From the NCBI GenBank assembly GCA_002375765.1, contig DFMV01000085.1:40367-56598 (forward strand): a DNA stretch of 16,232 nucleotides. The letters run 5' to 3'. This document shows positions 1 to 6,353 of the stretch, in pieces. The stretch is from Rhizobiales bacterium UBA3584 (GTDB lineage: Bacteria; Pseudomonadota; Alphaproteobacteria; Rhizobiales; Devosiaceae). The notes under the pieces were generated by a model that was given only the letters and a program-made list of their open reading frames with translations, was not told where the DNA came from and searched no databases. A program made the position numbers and the translations under genes. Every line of letters begins with the position of its first letter. Position 1 is the first letter of the stretch.

Positions 1-972
1 GATATGGCGGCGGCGCGGCTGGGTTCGTTGCAGGCGATTTTGCCCGAGGGGCCGGAGCGCGATGTCGTTTCGCAGATGCTCCAGAATGCGCAATCGCAGG
101 GGAGACCGGTGTTCAGCGGCTATTTCACGATGGCGCCATCGACCAATGTGAACCGGCAGACGGGGGAGGACATCATAGATGGCGGGGTGTGGGGACCGGG
201 GCAGATTCCTGACGAGGCAAGCGGCAAGCGGGGTGTATTGTTCAGCCTTGGAGGATCGATGGCGGTGGAACTGGCGCGCAACGAGGTGATGAGCGTTTCG
301 GGTGTGTTGCGGACCGACATCCGGTTTTCGACAGCCGATGAGGTGTTCGAGCCCAGCTTTACGGCAGAACTGCCGGTGACGTTCGGGATCGGGGAGACGG
401 CGCGGGCCGTGGTTGCGCCCTATGTGACGGCTGGGTTCGAGGACGACGTGCTGGAGCGGACCGAAGCAGGTGTACGCTCGAGCCTTTCTTTGCCGCTCGA
501 TGCGTCGCAGCGGCTGGCGTTCGATCTGAAGCTGGCGGCGGTGGACAGGCCGCTCGATCCGGGGCGGTCAGGGCTATTGGCCGATGGGGCGGTATCGTAT
601 TCGACATCGCTTTCGCCCAGCATGAACCTCACCGCCACGGCGCGGGCTATTTACAACCATACCGACGACGAAACGTTGCGCACGCTGGTCGGAACCTTGC
701 GGGCGCGGGTGGATACGCTGTTCGACAACGGGTTGCTGCTGGGGGTCGAGGGGACCATCGGGCAGCGCTGGCACTGGCGCCCTGCCCCGTTCCAGCTCGA
801 GGATCAGGTGGACCGGTTTGCGACAGGACGGATCGAGGCGAGCCATCGCGACATCACCATCGGGCCGCTGATGCCCTCGATCTATTATGAGTACACCAAC
901 AGCTGGTCGGACAATGTGTTTTACACCTATGACAGCCACGATATCGGGCTGACGCTGCGGGCGCGTTTTTGA
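1..972 (+). CDS. Slam-type (DUF560) outer-membrane beta-barrel protein, C-terminal part (5' end outside window)
   Basis: The frame is open from base 1, so this is a fragment of at least 323 residues whose N-terminus lies upstream. The first ATG at base 4 is probably internal. The visible part starts with a short helical stretch, then a phrase of the type GYFTMAPSTNVNR, which resembles the start of the DUF560 (surface lipoprotein assembly modifier, Slam) barrel. The rest alternates polar and hydrophobic residues as in beta strands. It ends in YYEYTNSWSDNVFYTYDSH followed by a short strand closing in RF; a terminal aromatic residue is the usual barrel-assembly signal. In Neisseria, Slam proteins have an N-terminal TPR domain in the periplasm and a barrel that moves lipoproteins to the cell surface. 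The TPR part would lie outside the window, and no lipoprotein client is visible here. The family call rests on remembered sequence resemblance; another porin-like barrel is the alternative. Confidence 0.68.
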   Translation, partial: DMAAARLGSLQAILPEGPERDVVSQMLQNAQSQGRPVFSGYFTMAPSTNVNRQTGEDIIDGGVWGPGQIPDEASGKRGVLFSLGGSMAVELARNEVMSVSGVLRTDIRFSTADEVFEPSFTAELPVTFGIGETARAVVAPYVTAGFEDDVLERTEAGVRSSLSLPLDASQRLAFDLKLAAVDRPLDPGRSGLLADGAVSYSTSLSPSMNLTATARAIYNHTDDETLRTLVGTLRARVDTLFDNGLLLGVEGTIGQRWHWRPAPFQLEDQVDRFATGRIEASHRDITIGPLMPSIYYEYTNSWSDNVFYTYDSHDIGLTLRARF

Positions 973-1021
973 GGGCGTTTTGCTGCGGGGCCGGACTGGG
1001 ATTCGACGTTTGGCGCCGGGG

Positions 1022-1054
1022 GGTACTGGATCCCGGATCAGGTCCGGGATGACG
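1022..1054. repeat. Dispersed palindromic intergenic repeat, copy 1
   Basis: Perfect 8-bp inverted arms at 1030-1037 (ATCCCGGA) and 1043-1050 (TCCGGGAT) flank a 5-nt loop. The left flank plus arm, from GGTACTGGATCCCGGATC, recurs with one mismatch at 9930-9947. Both copies continue with a CCGGGATGAC right side and both lie just outside gene ends. Short palindromes of this look are common between genes in alphaproteobacterial chromosomes. The function is unknown; it could act as a transcript end or be a non-autonomous repeat. Confidence 0.6.
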
Positions 1055-1090
1055 GTGTTGGTTCAGGCAGGGCTGGTGCGGAAGCTCAGG

Positions 1091-1124
1091 CCCCGATTCA
1101 ATGCGTTGTGAGATTGAATCGGGG
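1091..1124. terminator. Perfect 12-bp hairpin between convergent genes, possible bidirectional transcript end
   Basis: CCCCGATTCAAT at 1091-1102 is exactly complementary to ATTGAATCGGGG at 1113-1124, with a 10-nt loop. It lies between the 3' ends of the Slam-like gene (+) and the MFS gene (-), where a shared terminator would be expected. Neither side has a T-run, so it may be an RNA-stabilising or repeat-derived hairpin and not a classical intrinsic terminator. Confidence 0.45.
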
Positions 1125-1152
1125 ATCTGTCGTAAGTGGCTGATGCAGAGTC

Positions 1153-2691
1153 TTATTCGGCCGCCTGGGGTTCGGCTTCGGTCTCGATCTCCGGTCCCGG
1201 CTTGCGGTCCGAGAGCGGGATTTCGACGAGGAACCAGCCGATCAGGCTCGCGACTGCGGCTGCTGCTGCGGCAACCCAGTAGATGGGGTGCAGGGCGGAA
1301 GTGTAGGCCTGTAGCATGTCCAGTTGCTCGGGCGCGGGCATGGCGGCAAGGGTCGCTGCGTTGAACCCTGCGGTGCCTTCGGCGTGTCCAATGGCGGCGG
1401 TTTCAAAGGCCAGCCGGTTGGCAAAGATGGCGCCGAGTGCCGCGACACCGAGCGAGCCGCCGATCTGGCGGAACATCTGGGCGCTTGCCGTTGCGACACC
1501 GAGGACTGTGTGGGGCACGGCATTCTGGATGGCGGTGACGCCGACGCTCATTACCGGGCCGATACCGAGGCCGACAAGCAGCATGTAGAACATGACGAGC
1601 TGGAACGGCGTATCGACGCCGAGCGTGCCGAGCAGCAGGGCACCAACGGCAAGAATGGCCGTCGAGATGATGGGCAGAATCTTGTAGCGCCCGGTGCGCG
1701 AAATGATGACCCCCGACAGGGTCGAGGAGCCGATCAGGCCTATCATCATGGGCAGAAGCGCCAACCCGGCCTGGGTGGGAGCGAACCCCTGAACGAGCAG
1801 CAGGTAGGAGGGCATGTAGGTGATGGTGCCGAACATGGCCGTTCCGACGATGAAACCCACCGCATTGGAAACCAGGAACGCATTGTTGCGGAACAGATAG
1901 AGCGGCAGGATCGGTTCGGCAGCGCGCCGTTCGACCATGATAAAGGCGATGAGCGCGATCACGCCGATGGCGGGAAGAACCAGCGCTTCAGGGGCAAACC
2001 ATGGCAGGATGGTACCGCCGATGCTGGTGTAGATAACCAGGGCCGAGAGCGCTGTGGTGAGCAATGCGGCGCCGGCATAGTCGATCTTGCGCTTTTCGCC
2101 CTTGGTGCGGCTTTCAAAAGCGAAGGCAATGACAGCGAAGGCGACAATACCGACCGGGATGTTGACGAAGAACAGCCAGCGCCAGGACAAGGTCTCGACG
2201 ATCACACCGCCGAGCAGCGGACCAACCACGGTGGACAGGCCGAAGGCGGCACCAAGGAAGCCCTGCGCCTTGCCACGCTCACGCGGCGGAAGCACATCGC
2301 CGATGGCGGCCATGGCGGTGACGATGAGCCCGCCCCCGCCGATGCCCTGCACGAAGCGGCAGAAGACCAGCATGTTGAGATCGACAGAGAGTGCAGCCAG
2401 GACCGAGCCGGCGAGGAAGATACCGATGCCCGATTGCAGCATGAGCTTGCGCCCATACATATCGCCCAGCTTGCCGAACACCGGCGCGGCAACGGTTGCC
2501 GCAAGCAGATAGCCGGTGATCGCCCAGGAAATGTGTTCGATGCCGCCGAGATCGGCAACGATGATGGGAAGTGCCGTGGTGATGATGGTCTGGCCCAGCG
2601 AGGCCAGCAACAGGGTCGCGACCACCGCGCCGATCACCAATCTGACATTGGGGTCCGATACCTGCGGCTCGGCTTTTGCGGGTTGCGACAT
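1153..2691 (-). CDS. MFS drug exporter, DHA2 (EmrB/QacA, 14-TM) family
   Basis: A 512-residue inner-membrane protein, the usual length for 14-helix DHA2 transporters, which expel drugs or other amphipathic compounds using the proton gradient. MFS motif A is GKLGDMYGRK at residues 73-82, after the first two helices. The motif-B-like RFVQGIGGGG is at 112-121, and the antiporter motif C is GLSTVVGPLLGG at 151-162. The WRWLFFVNIPVG phrase near 170 is typical of DHA2 members. The N-terminal 15 residues and the acidic C-terminal tail are cytoplasmic. The start at 2691 has a GGAG ribosome-binding site about 7 nt upstream. The gene is divergent from a MarR regulator across 101 bp, the standard arrangement for a pump repressed by its local MarR protein and induced by a ligand. 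The substrate cannot be told from the sequence. No membrane-fusion (EmrA-like) partner is in the window. Confidence 0.9.
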   Translation of the reverse strand: MSQPAKAEPQVSDPNVRLVIGAVVATLLLASLGQTIITTALPIIVADLGGIEHISWAITGYLLAATVAAPVFGKLGDMYGRKLMLQSGIGIFLAGSVLAALSVDLNMLVFCRFVQGIGGGGLIVTAMAAIGDVLPPRERGKAQGFLGAAFGLSTVVGPLLGGVIVETLSWRWLFFVNIPVGIVAFAVIAFAFESRTKGEKRKIDYAGAALLTTALSALVIYTSIGGTILPWFAPEALVLPAIGVIALIAFIMVERRAAEPILPLYLFRNNAFLVSNAVGFIVGTAMFGTITYMPSYLLLVQGFAPTQAGLALLPMMIGLIGSSTLSGVIISRTGRYKILPIISTAILAVGALLLGTLGVDTPFQLVMFYMLLVGLGIGPVMSVGVTAIQNAVPHTVLGVATASAQMFRQIGGSLGVAALGAIFANRLAFETAAIGHAEGTAGFNAATLAAMPAPEQLDMLQAYTSALHPIYWVAAAAAAVASLIGWFLVEIPLSDRKPGPEIETEAEPQAAE

Positions 2692-2720
2692 TTCTAGCTC
2701 CGGATAAATTGTCGACTTGA

Positions 2721-2749
2721 TATATCTGCTCGACGCAATTACATGTCAA
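2721..2749 (-). promoter_or_regulatory. Sigma-70-type promoter of the MFS exporter gene
   Basis: On the minus strand TTGACA (plus-strand 2744-2749) is followed after 17 nt by GATATA (2721-2726; ATATAT is one base further on). The -35 is a consensus match and the spacing is ideal. Transcription would start about 20-25 nt before the exporter's start codon. A GCAATT element lies inside the spacer (2735-2740), so a bound regulator would block polymerase. Confidence 0.6.
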
Positions 2750-2775
2750 TAGCATGCAATTGCTTTTGGCATGCT
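2735..2775. promoter_or_regulatory. Candidate MarR operator region
   Basis: Two symmetry elements stand out in the divergent spacer. GCAATT occurs at 2735-2740 and 2756-2761, exactly 21 bp apart (two helical turns); the second copy is part of the palindrome GCAATTGC. A separate dyad, AGCATGC at 2751-2757 and GCATGCT at 2769-2775, has its centre in the same place. MarR dimers bind palindromes in such spacers, usually over both promoters. Which element is bound is inference. Confidence 0.45.
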
Positions 2776-2792
2776 TTTAAGGATCGTGATTT

Positions 2793-3416
2793 ATGCCGAC
2801 ACGACAGGACACATTGCGGGATCTGCTGACCAAGAGCGGCAAGGATGCCGGATTGGCCGATGCCCTGATCTGCATAGACAATGTGGTTCAGAACTGGCGC
2901 CGTCAGATGCACAAGCGCGAATTGGGCCACCGGGCCACGCGCGCGCTGGGGCTCGACATGGACATGGCCCAGATCGATGTGTTGTTTGCCATCGCCCACC
3001 CTATGCTCGCGCCTGACACCAACGCCGATGACGAGACGATGGTTTCAACAGTGGCCGAGCGTCTGCATATCGATCCTTCGCGGGCCAGCCGGCTGGTGGC
3101 CGAAATGGTCAATTCCGGCTATGCGCGGCGCGCCGTATCCCAGCGGGATGCCCGACGGACGATCCTGGAGCTGACCCCTGCCGGCGAAGCGGTGATCGAT
3201 GCGGTCCGGGGGTACAAATGGCTGTTGCTGGGTGAATTTTTCAGCGGCTGGTCTCCTGAGGACGTCGCCACTTTCGTGCCACTGCTCGAGCGCTATTCAA
3301 GCTGGATGAACAGCAGCGAGGTGGCCGAGGAGAAATTTGCCGACGAGATCGACGAGTTGGCAAAATCGATCGACCGGGCCCGGCAAGAGGTCTCCTCAGG
3401 CAGCAAGAGCGGGTGA
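2793..3416 (+). CDS. MarR-family transcriptional regulator
   Basis: A 207-residue cytoplasmic regulator, longer than the usual 140-160. It carries a winged-helix core at about residues 85-135: TVAERLHIDPSRASRLVAEM as the helix-turn-helix, then RRAVSQRDARRTILELTPAG as the wing, the hallmark of the family. A helical N-terminal region (10-60) and a C-terminal helical tail (150-200) would form the dimer interface. An insert, PDTNADDE (residues about 73-80), separates the dimerisation helix from the DNA-binding part. AAGGA lies 9 nt before the ATG at 2793. By analogy with emrR and mexR-type pairs it probably represses the divergent exporter, and itself, until a ligand binds. Its last 21 bp overlap the end of the convergent LysR gene. 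Confidence 0.88.
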   Translation: MPTRQDTLRDLLTKSGKDAGLADALICIDNVVQNWRRQMHKRELGHRATRALGLDMDMAQIDVLFAIAHPMLAPDTNADDETMVSTVAERLHIDPSRASRLVAEMVNSGYARRAVSQRDARRTILELTPAGEAVIDAVRGYKWLLLGEFFSGWSPEDVATFVPLLERYSSWMNSSEVAEEKFADEIDELAKSIDRARQEVSSGSKSG

Positions 3417-4262
3417 ATTCAACTCCGACTTCACATGGGCAAGAAAAGCGTCGAGCACCGGACTTGCCGCAGCCGATCCGCGCTTGATGCCGATTTCGGC
3501 GACGCCCAGCGGATAGCGGGCATCCATTTCCTCGAGCACACGCAACCCCGGGCTGACAAACCAGGACGGAGCAACGGCCACACCCAGACCCTCCCGTACC
3601 GTCAGAGAGATCAAGGCCGCGTTTGAGGTGGTGACCGCCAGACGCCATTTGCGCCCATCGCGCACCAGTGCAGCCGATGCCATTTCACGCCACGCACAGC
3701 CCTGCGACCATGCGCAGAACGGAAGCGGATCGTCAAAATGGGGTGAGACATTCTCGCCGCCGATCCAATGGAGCCTGTCGGACCGCAACGTTTCGGTATC
3801 GGCATCGCCGGTCCGGCAGGAGATGATCGCCGCGTCCAACTCGCCCTCAGCAAGAAGACCGCGCAATTGAAGGCTCGTGCCGGTCACCACTTCGACCTGG
3901 ACGCCGGGATGGGCCGCACCGAACGTGCGAAGAGTGCCCGGAAGAAAGGCCTGCGCATATTCGTCGATGGCGCCGAGCCGCAGGCGCCCGCTTATGGCCA
4001 GCGGCTGGAATGCGCGCAGCGCTTCGTCATTGAGGCGGACCATCGACGCGGCGTATTCGAGAAGCTTCAGCCCATCGGGCGTCAGCACGTTGCGTCGCCC
4101 TTCCCTTTCGAACAGCGGCACGCCGATAATTTCTTCAAGGCGTTTCATCTGGGCCGAGACTGTCGACTGTGTCTTGTTCACCCTCTCGCCAGCGGCACCG
4201 AAACTGCCGGTTTCGGAGATGGCCAGAAAGGTGCGCAGGAAATCCGGATCGAGTGAAAACAT
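3396..4262 (-). CDS. LysR-family transcriptional regulator
   Basis: A 288-residue protein of standard LysR length. Residues 1-60 form the winged helix-turn-helix: LRTFLAISETGSFGAAGERV, then NKTQSTVSAQMKRLEE as recognition helix region, then GVPLFEREGR at the wing. From about residue 90 onward is the periplasmic-binding-protein-like effector domain (GRLRLGAIDEYA at its start, REGLGVAVAPSW near 230-240). The start at 4262 has a strong AAGGAG site 6 nt upstream. It is divergent from the DUF1127 gene across 106 bp, so that gene is its most likely target, with autoregulation. Brucella VtlR and rhizobial LsrB are LysR proteins of this general type, and VtlR activates small DUF1127 genes; whether this protein is orthologous is not shown by the window. 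The effector is unknown. Confidence 0.9.
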   Translation of the reverse strand: MFSLDPDFLRTFLAISETGSFGAAGERVNKTQSTVSAQMKRLEEIIGVPLFEREGRRNVLTPDGLKLLEYAASMVRLNDEALRAFQPLAISGRLRLGAIDEYAQAFLPGTLRTFGAAHPGVQVEVVTGTSLQLRGLLAEGELDAAIISCRTGDADTETLRSDRLHWIGGENVSPHFDDPLPFCAWSQGCAWREMASAALVRDGRKWRLAVTTSNAALISLTVREGLGVAVAPSWFVSPGLRVLEEMDARYPLGVAEIGIKRGSAAASPVLDAFLAHVKSELNSPALAA

Positions 4263-4292
4263 GGCATTCTCCTTTCATCGGCAATTTCGATG

Positions 4293-4321
4293 CTTTTAAC
4301 AAAAAACATTCGTTAGATCAA
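4293..4321 (-). promoter_or_regulatory. Candidate promoter of the LysR gene, in the shared LysR/DUF1127 spacer
   Basis: On the minus strand TTGATC (plus-strand 4316-4321) and TAAAAG (4293-4298) are spaced by 17 nt, giving a 5' leader of roughly 25 nt. The A/T-rich stretch 4290-4325 is unlike the surrounding DNA and contains several T-N11-A combinations, the minimal LysR-box pattern. I find no comparably good promoter for the DUF1127 gene on the plus strand, as would fit a gene that needs an activator. Confidence 0.35.
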
Positions 4322-4368
4322 TTTATCTCGTCGATCCATATTGGCGTCATCGAACAAGGAGACGGAAG

Positions 4369-4674
4369 ATGACGCAACTTGAACGGAACGATTTGTTTGA
4401 ACGGGACGAGTTTGTTGAACGGCTGCGGTATCGCGCCACGATCTGGCGCTATCTCGGAGCAGTGATCTCGGGCTGGTGGGCGGATCGGCAGGCATATGCC
4501 ATGCGGCGGCGGGCAATGGTCCGGCTATCGGAGATGGAGGATTGGCAACTGCGCGATATCGGGATCGAGCGCAGCGAGGTCGAAAAGATGCTCCACCGCT
4601 ATGGGGTGCACGCCCTCAGGGACAGGCCGCGCAGTCAATCAAGGTCGGTCATACTCAATAGACATAGACGTTGA
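4369..4674 (+). CDS. DUF1127 (YjiS-like) domain protein
   Basis: A 101-residue, strongly basic protein. The DUF1127 core lies at about residues 45-80: RRRAMVRLSEMEDWQLRDIG, then IERSEVEKMLHRYG. This matches the family pattern (a helix ending in L..L.D..L.DIG..R.) typical of short alphaproteobacterial proteins. The region before it (25-42) contains RYLGAVISGWW, an amphipathic or aromatic helix. The tail after residue 85 is rich in Arg and Ser. AAGGAG is 7 nt before the ATG, a very strong site suggesting high translation. In Agrobacterium and Brucella, DUF1127 proteins have been linked to small RNA turnover, phosphate and carbon metabolism, and fucose use; the mechanism is not settled. It is divergent from LysR, its likely regulator. 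Its last 20 bp overlap the convergent neighbour. Confidence 0.85.
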   Translation: MTQLERNDLFERDEFVERLRYRATIWRYLGAVISGWWADRQAYAMRRRAMVRLSEMEDWQLRDIGIERSEVEKMLHRYGVHALRDRPRSQSRSVILNRHRR

Positions 4675-5563
4675 GCACGGAGCCGTCGGCAGCCACCGCA
4701 AACACATCTCCCGGGCCACGCGCCGCCCGCTGAAGGGCAAGAGAGACCAGTTGATCGCCGGCCGCCGCGCTCCGCAGCGCGCCGAGCCGGCCATCGGCCT
4801 GCATCTGCCCCTCAAGAACCTGCCGCGTGTCGGCGCAAAACCCCATCGGGACGACACGCACATTGGGGACCCTGCCCCAGCCTCCAAGCGTAGTCGAATC
4901 GAACAGAAACATCGCCCAGTTCGGACTTGCCGTATCGCAATTTTCATCAGGCGCGCTGACGATTTCGGGTTCAGGCGGCGACAGCGCGGCGGTCGTTGAC
5001 GCCGGCTGATCGGGAACTTCATCAGGCGCATCGGCCAGGGCGACCTCAAGGGCCTCGGTCTGCAACCCTTCAAGCGTTGGAGTCATATCGGGCAGATCGA
5101 GCCAGATCGGCAGCCCGGACGCGGCAACCGATGACTCAGGCTCGGCTTCGGTCTCTGGTTCCGGTTCCAGTTCCGGCTCGATGGCAACGCTGACGAAGGA
5201 TTGTTGGAACAATTCTTCCGTCATGGCCGATTGGGTGGTCTGGGCGGTCGGTTCGGCAGGTTGGGGCGCAGCTGCAATATCGGCGACGATTGGTTCGGGC
5301 TCTGGCTCTGGCTCGGGCTCGGGCTCGGGCTTGGGCTCGGATCCGGTTTCGGGTTCCGGCTCTGGTTCGGATATAGCGGGTTCCTCGGTAATCAGATTGA
5401 CCGACTGCTCGGCAGCGGCAATCTCGGTCACAAGCGGCTCTGCCCCACTCTGGCCGAGGTACTGCAACCGAACGATCGCCAAGGCTGCAATGGCGCCAAA
5501 GGCGAGAGCGGCCACAAGAACGAGGGCGGCTAGCCGAAATGCATAGCTGTGCATGGTCCCCAT
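4655..5563 (-). CDS. Membrane-anchored protein with Glu-Pro repeat linker and conserved-looking C-terminal domain, function unknown
   Basis: A 302-residue protein I do not recognise. Residues 9-31 are one hydrophobic helix preceded by few charges, which suggests an N-terminal anchor with the rest outside the cytoplasm. Residues 60-145 are a low-complexity acidic linker with two Glu-Pro tracts (66-91 and 129-143). Residues 205-302 look folded: NWAMFLFDSTTLGGWGRV, then a GFCADTRQVL stretch, ending in VFAVAADGSVLNVYVY with strand-like alternation. Cys209 and Cys243 could form a disulfide, which fits a periplasmic location. Glu-Pro linkers span the periplasm in TonB-like proteins, but no TonB C-terminal motif is visible. 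A second ATG at residue 4 is an alternative start; GGGGAAG lies upstream of the first. The 3' end overlaps the DUF1127 gene by 20 bp. It may be a solo gene; no operon partner is evident. Confidence 0.72.
   Translation of the reverse strand: MGTMHSYAFRLAALVLVAALAFGAIAALAIVRLQYLGQSGAEPLVTEIAAAEQSVNLITEEPAISEPEPEPETGSEPKPEPEPEPEPEPEPIVADIAAAPQPAEPTAQTTQSAMTEELFQQSFVSVAIEPELEPEPETEAEPESSVAASGLPIWLDLPDMTPTLEGLQTEALEVALADAPDEVPDQPASTTAALSPPEPEIVSAPDENCDTASPNWAMFLFDSTTLGGWGRVPNVRVVPMGFCADTRQVLEGQMQADGRLGALRSAAAGDQLVSLALQRAARGPGDVFAVAADGSVLNVYVY
5292..5339 (-). repeat. Eight degenerate hexamer repeats encoding (Glu-Pro)8
   Basis: Eight in-frame hexamers of the form GGCTCG (variants GGTTCG, GGCTCT, GGCTTG) run without a gap and encode residues 76-91 of the Glu-Pro protein. 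One unit codes Lys-Pro. Because the unit is 6 bp, slippage would change linker length without a frameshift. A shorter, more degenerate tract encodes residues 129-143. Confidence 0.75.
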
Positions 5564-5761
5564 TTACCGTGTCTTCCCCGCAAAAAGACCGGGCGCACCC
5601 ACCCCTCGGATGAACACGCAGCCGCCGTTTTTGGTCCGTGCTTCCCGTCAGGCTGTTCAGCCATGGCTTGGGCGGCAGATATTTGGCCTCTTTGCCACCC
5701 AGCCTGGGACGCCCGGACTCGTGTACAGCTTATTGGTTACAAGCACATTGATGCAATCTTC

Positions 5762-5794
5762 AAAAAAAACGCCACGTTCAAAAGAACGTGGCGT
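5762..5794 (-). terminator. Intrinsic terminator of ndk
   Basis: An 11-bp perfect stem (ACGCCACGTTC at 5769-5779, GAACGTGGCGT at 5784-5794) with an AAAA loop. On the minus strand the stem is followed by a run of eight U residues (plus-strand A-run 5762-5769). Its orientation and position 50 bp past the ndk stop make it the ndk terminator. Confidence 0.93.
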
Positions 5795-5844
5795 CTTGAT
5801 TTCGGTGCTGACACCCACCTTGTGGGGTCTTTGCCGCAGGATCG

Positions 5845-6267
5845 TTACCCGACGATTTCATCGTCGTTGAAGAAGAACTTGATTTCTTCGGCAGCGGTTT
5901 CGGGTGCATCCGAGCCGTGGACCGAGTTTTCGCCAACCGAGAGGGCAAATTCCTTGCGGATGGTGCCGGGTTCGGCGTTTTCAGGGTTGGTGGCGCCCAT
6001 GACTTCACGGTTCTTTGCGATGGCGTCTTCGCCTTCGAGGACCTGAACGACGACGGGGCCCGAGATCATGAAATCGACCAGTTCGCCAAAGAACGGGCGT
6101 TCCTTGTGGACCGCATAGAAGCCTTCGGCCTGTTCGCGGGTCATCTGGATGCGCTTGGAAGCGACGATGCGCAGGCCGGCATCCTCGAATTTGGAGATGA
6201 TCTTGCCGGTCAGATTGCGCTTTGTGGCGTCCGGCTTGATGATCGAAAAGGTGCGCTGAATGGCCAT
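5845..6267 (-). CDS. ndk: Nucleoside diphosphate kinase
   Basis: Transfers the gamma-phosphate from ATP to nucleoside diphosphates through a phosphohistidine intermediate, balancing the NTP and dNTP pools in the cytoplasm. The 140-residue length is standard for bacterial Ndk. It begins [18 protein letters not shown], the family N-terminus with Lys11 contacting the nucleotide. It has [15 protein letters not shown] (57-71), the [13 protein letters not shown] stretch (92-104) and the active-site phrase [12 protein letters not shown] with catalytic His117. All key residues are intact. AAGGA lies 9 nt before the ATG. It is a single transcription unit with its own terminator; a candidate promoter lies just upstream, so it need not depend on the toxin-antitoxin pair read in the same direction. 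Confidence 0.98.
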   Translation of the reverse strand: MAIQRTFSIIKPDATKRNLTGKIISKFEDAGLRIVASKRIQMTREQAEGFYAVHKERPFFGELVDFMISGPVVVQVLEGEDAIAKNREVMGATNPENAEPGTIRKEFALSVGENSVHGSDAPETAAEEIKFFFNDDEIVG

Positions 6268-6308
6268 TGTGTCTGGTCCTTATTGGAAGGGATGAGAGAA
6301 AGTGGGGC

Positions 6309-6337
6309 CTTTTAGCGTTAGGTTATGGCGGTGGCAA
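6309..6337 (-). promoter_or_regulatory. Candidate ndk promoter
   Basis: On the minus strand TTGCCA (plus-strand 6332-6337) and TAAAAG (6309-6314) are separated by 17 nt, about 45 nt before the ndk start. It lies in the 86-bp gap after the toxin stop. The -35 match is good and the -10 moderate. Confidence 0.4.
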
Positions 6338-6353
6338 GACGGCGCGTGGGGGT

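Noticed and set aside
1324..2697. Long plus-strand open frame of 457 codons opposite the MFS gene
   Set aside because: Its product is rich in Asp, Gly, Glu, Gln and His without hydrophobic core or motif, as expected for the antisense of a GC-rich membrane protein gene. The opposite strand carries all MFS motifs.
5292..5339. Hexamer tract as a CRISPR or phase-variation switch
   Set aside because: The units are coding, contiguous and 6 bp long, so changes stay in frame; there are no spacers and no on/off effect is expected.
5564..5761. Possible tRNA or small RNA in the gap upstream of the Glu-Pro protein gene
   Set aside because: No cloverleaf, no GTTCRA T-loop pattern and no second terminator; only the ndk terminator at its right end is supported.
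5549..6046. Plus-strand open frame across the ndk terminator and the ndk 3' half
   Set aside because: It reads through a strong intrinsic terminator and the antisense of ndk, has no recognisable domain, and is explained as a shadow.
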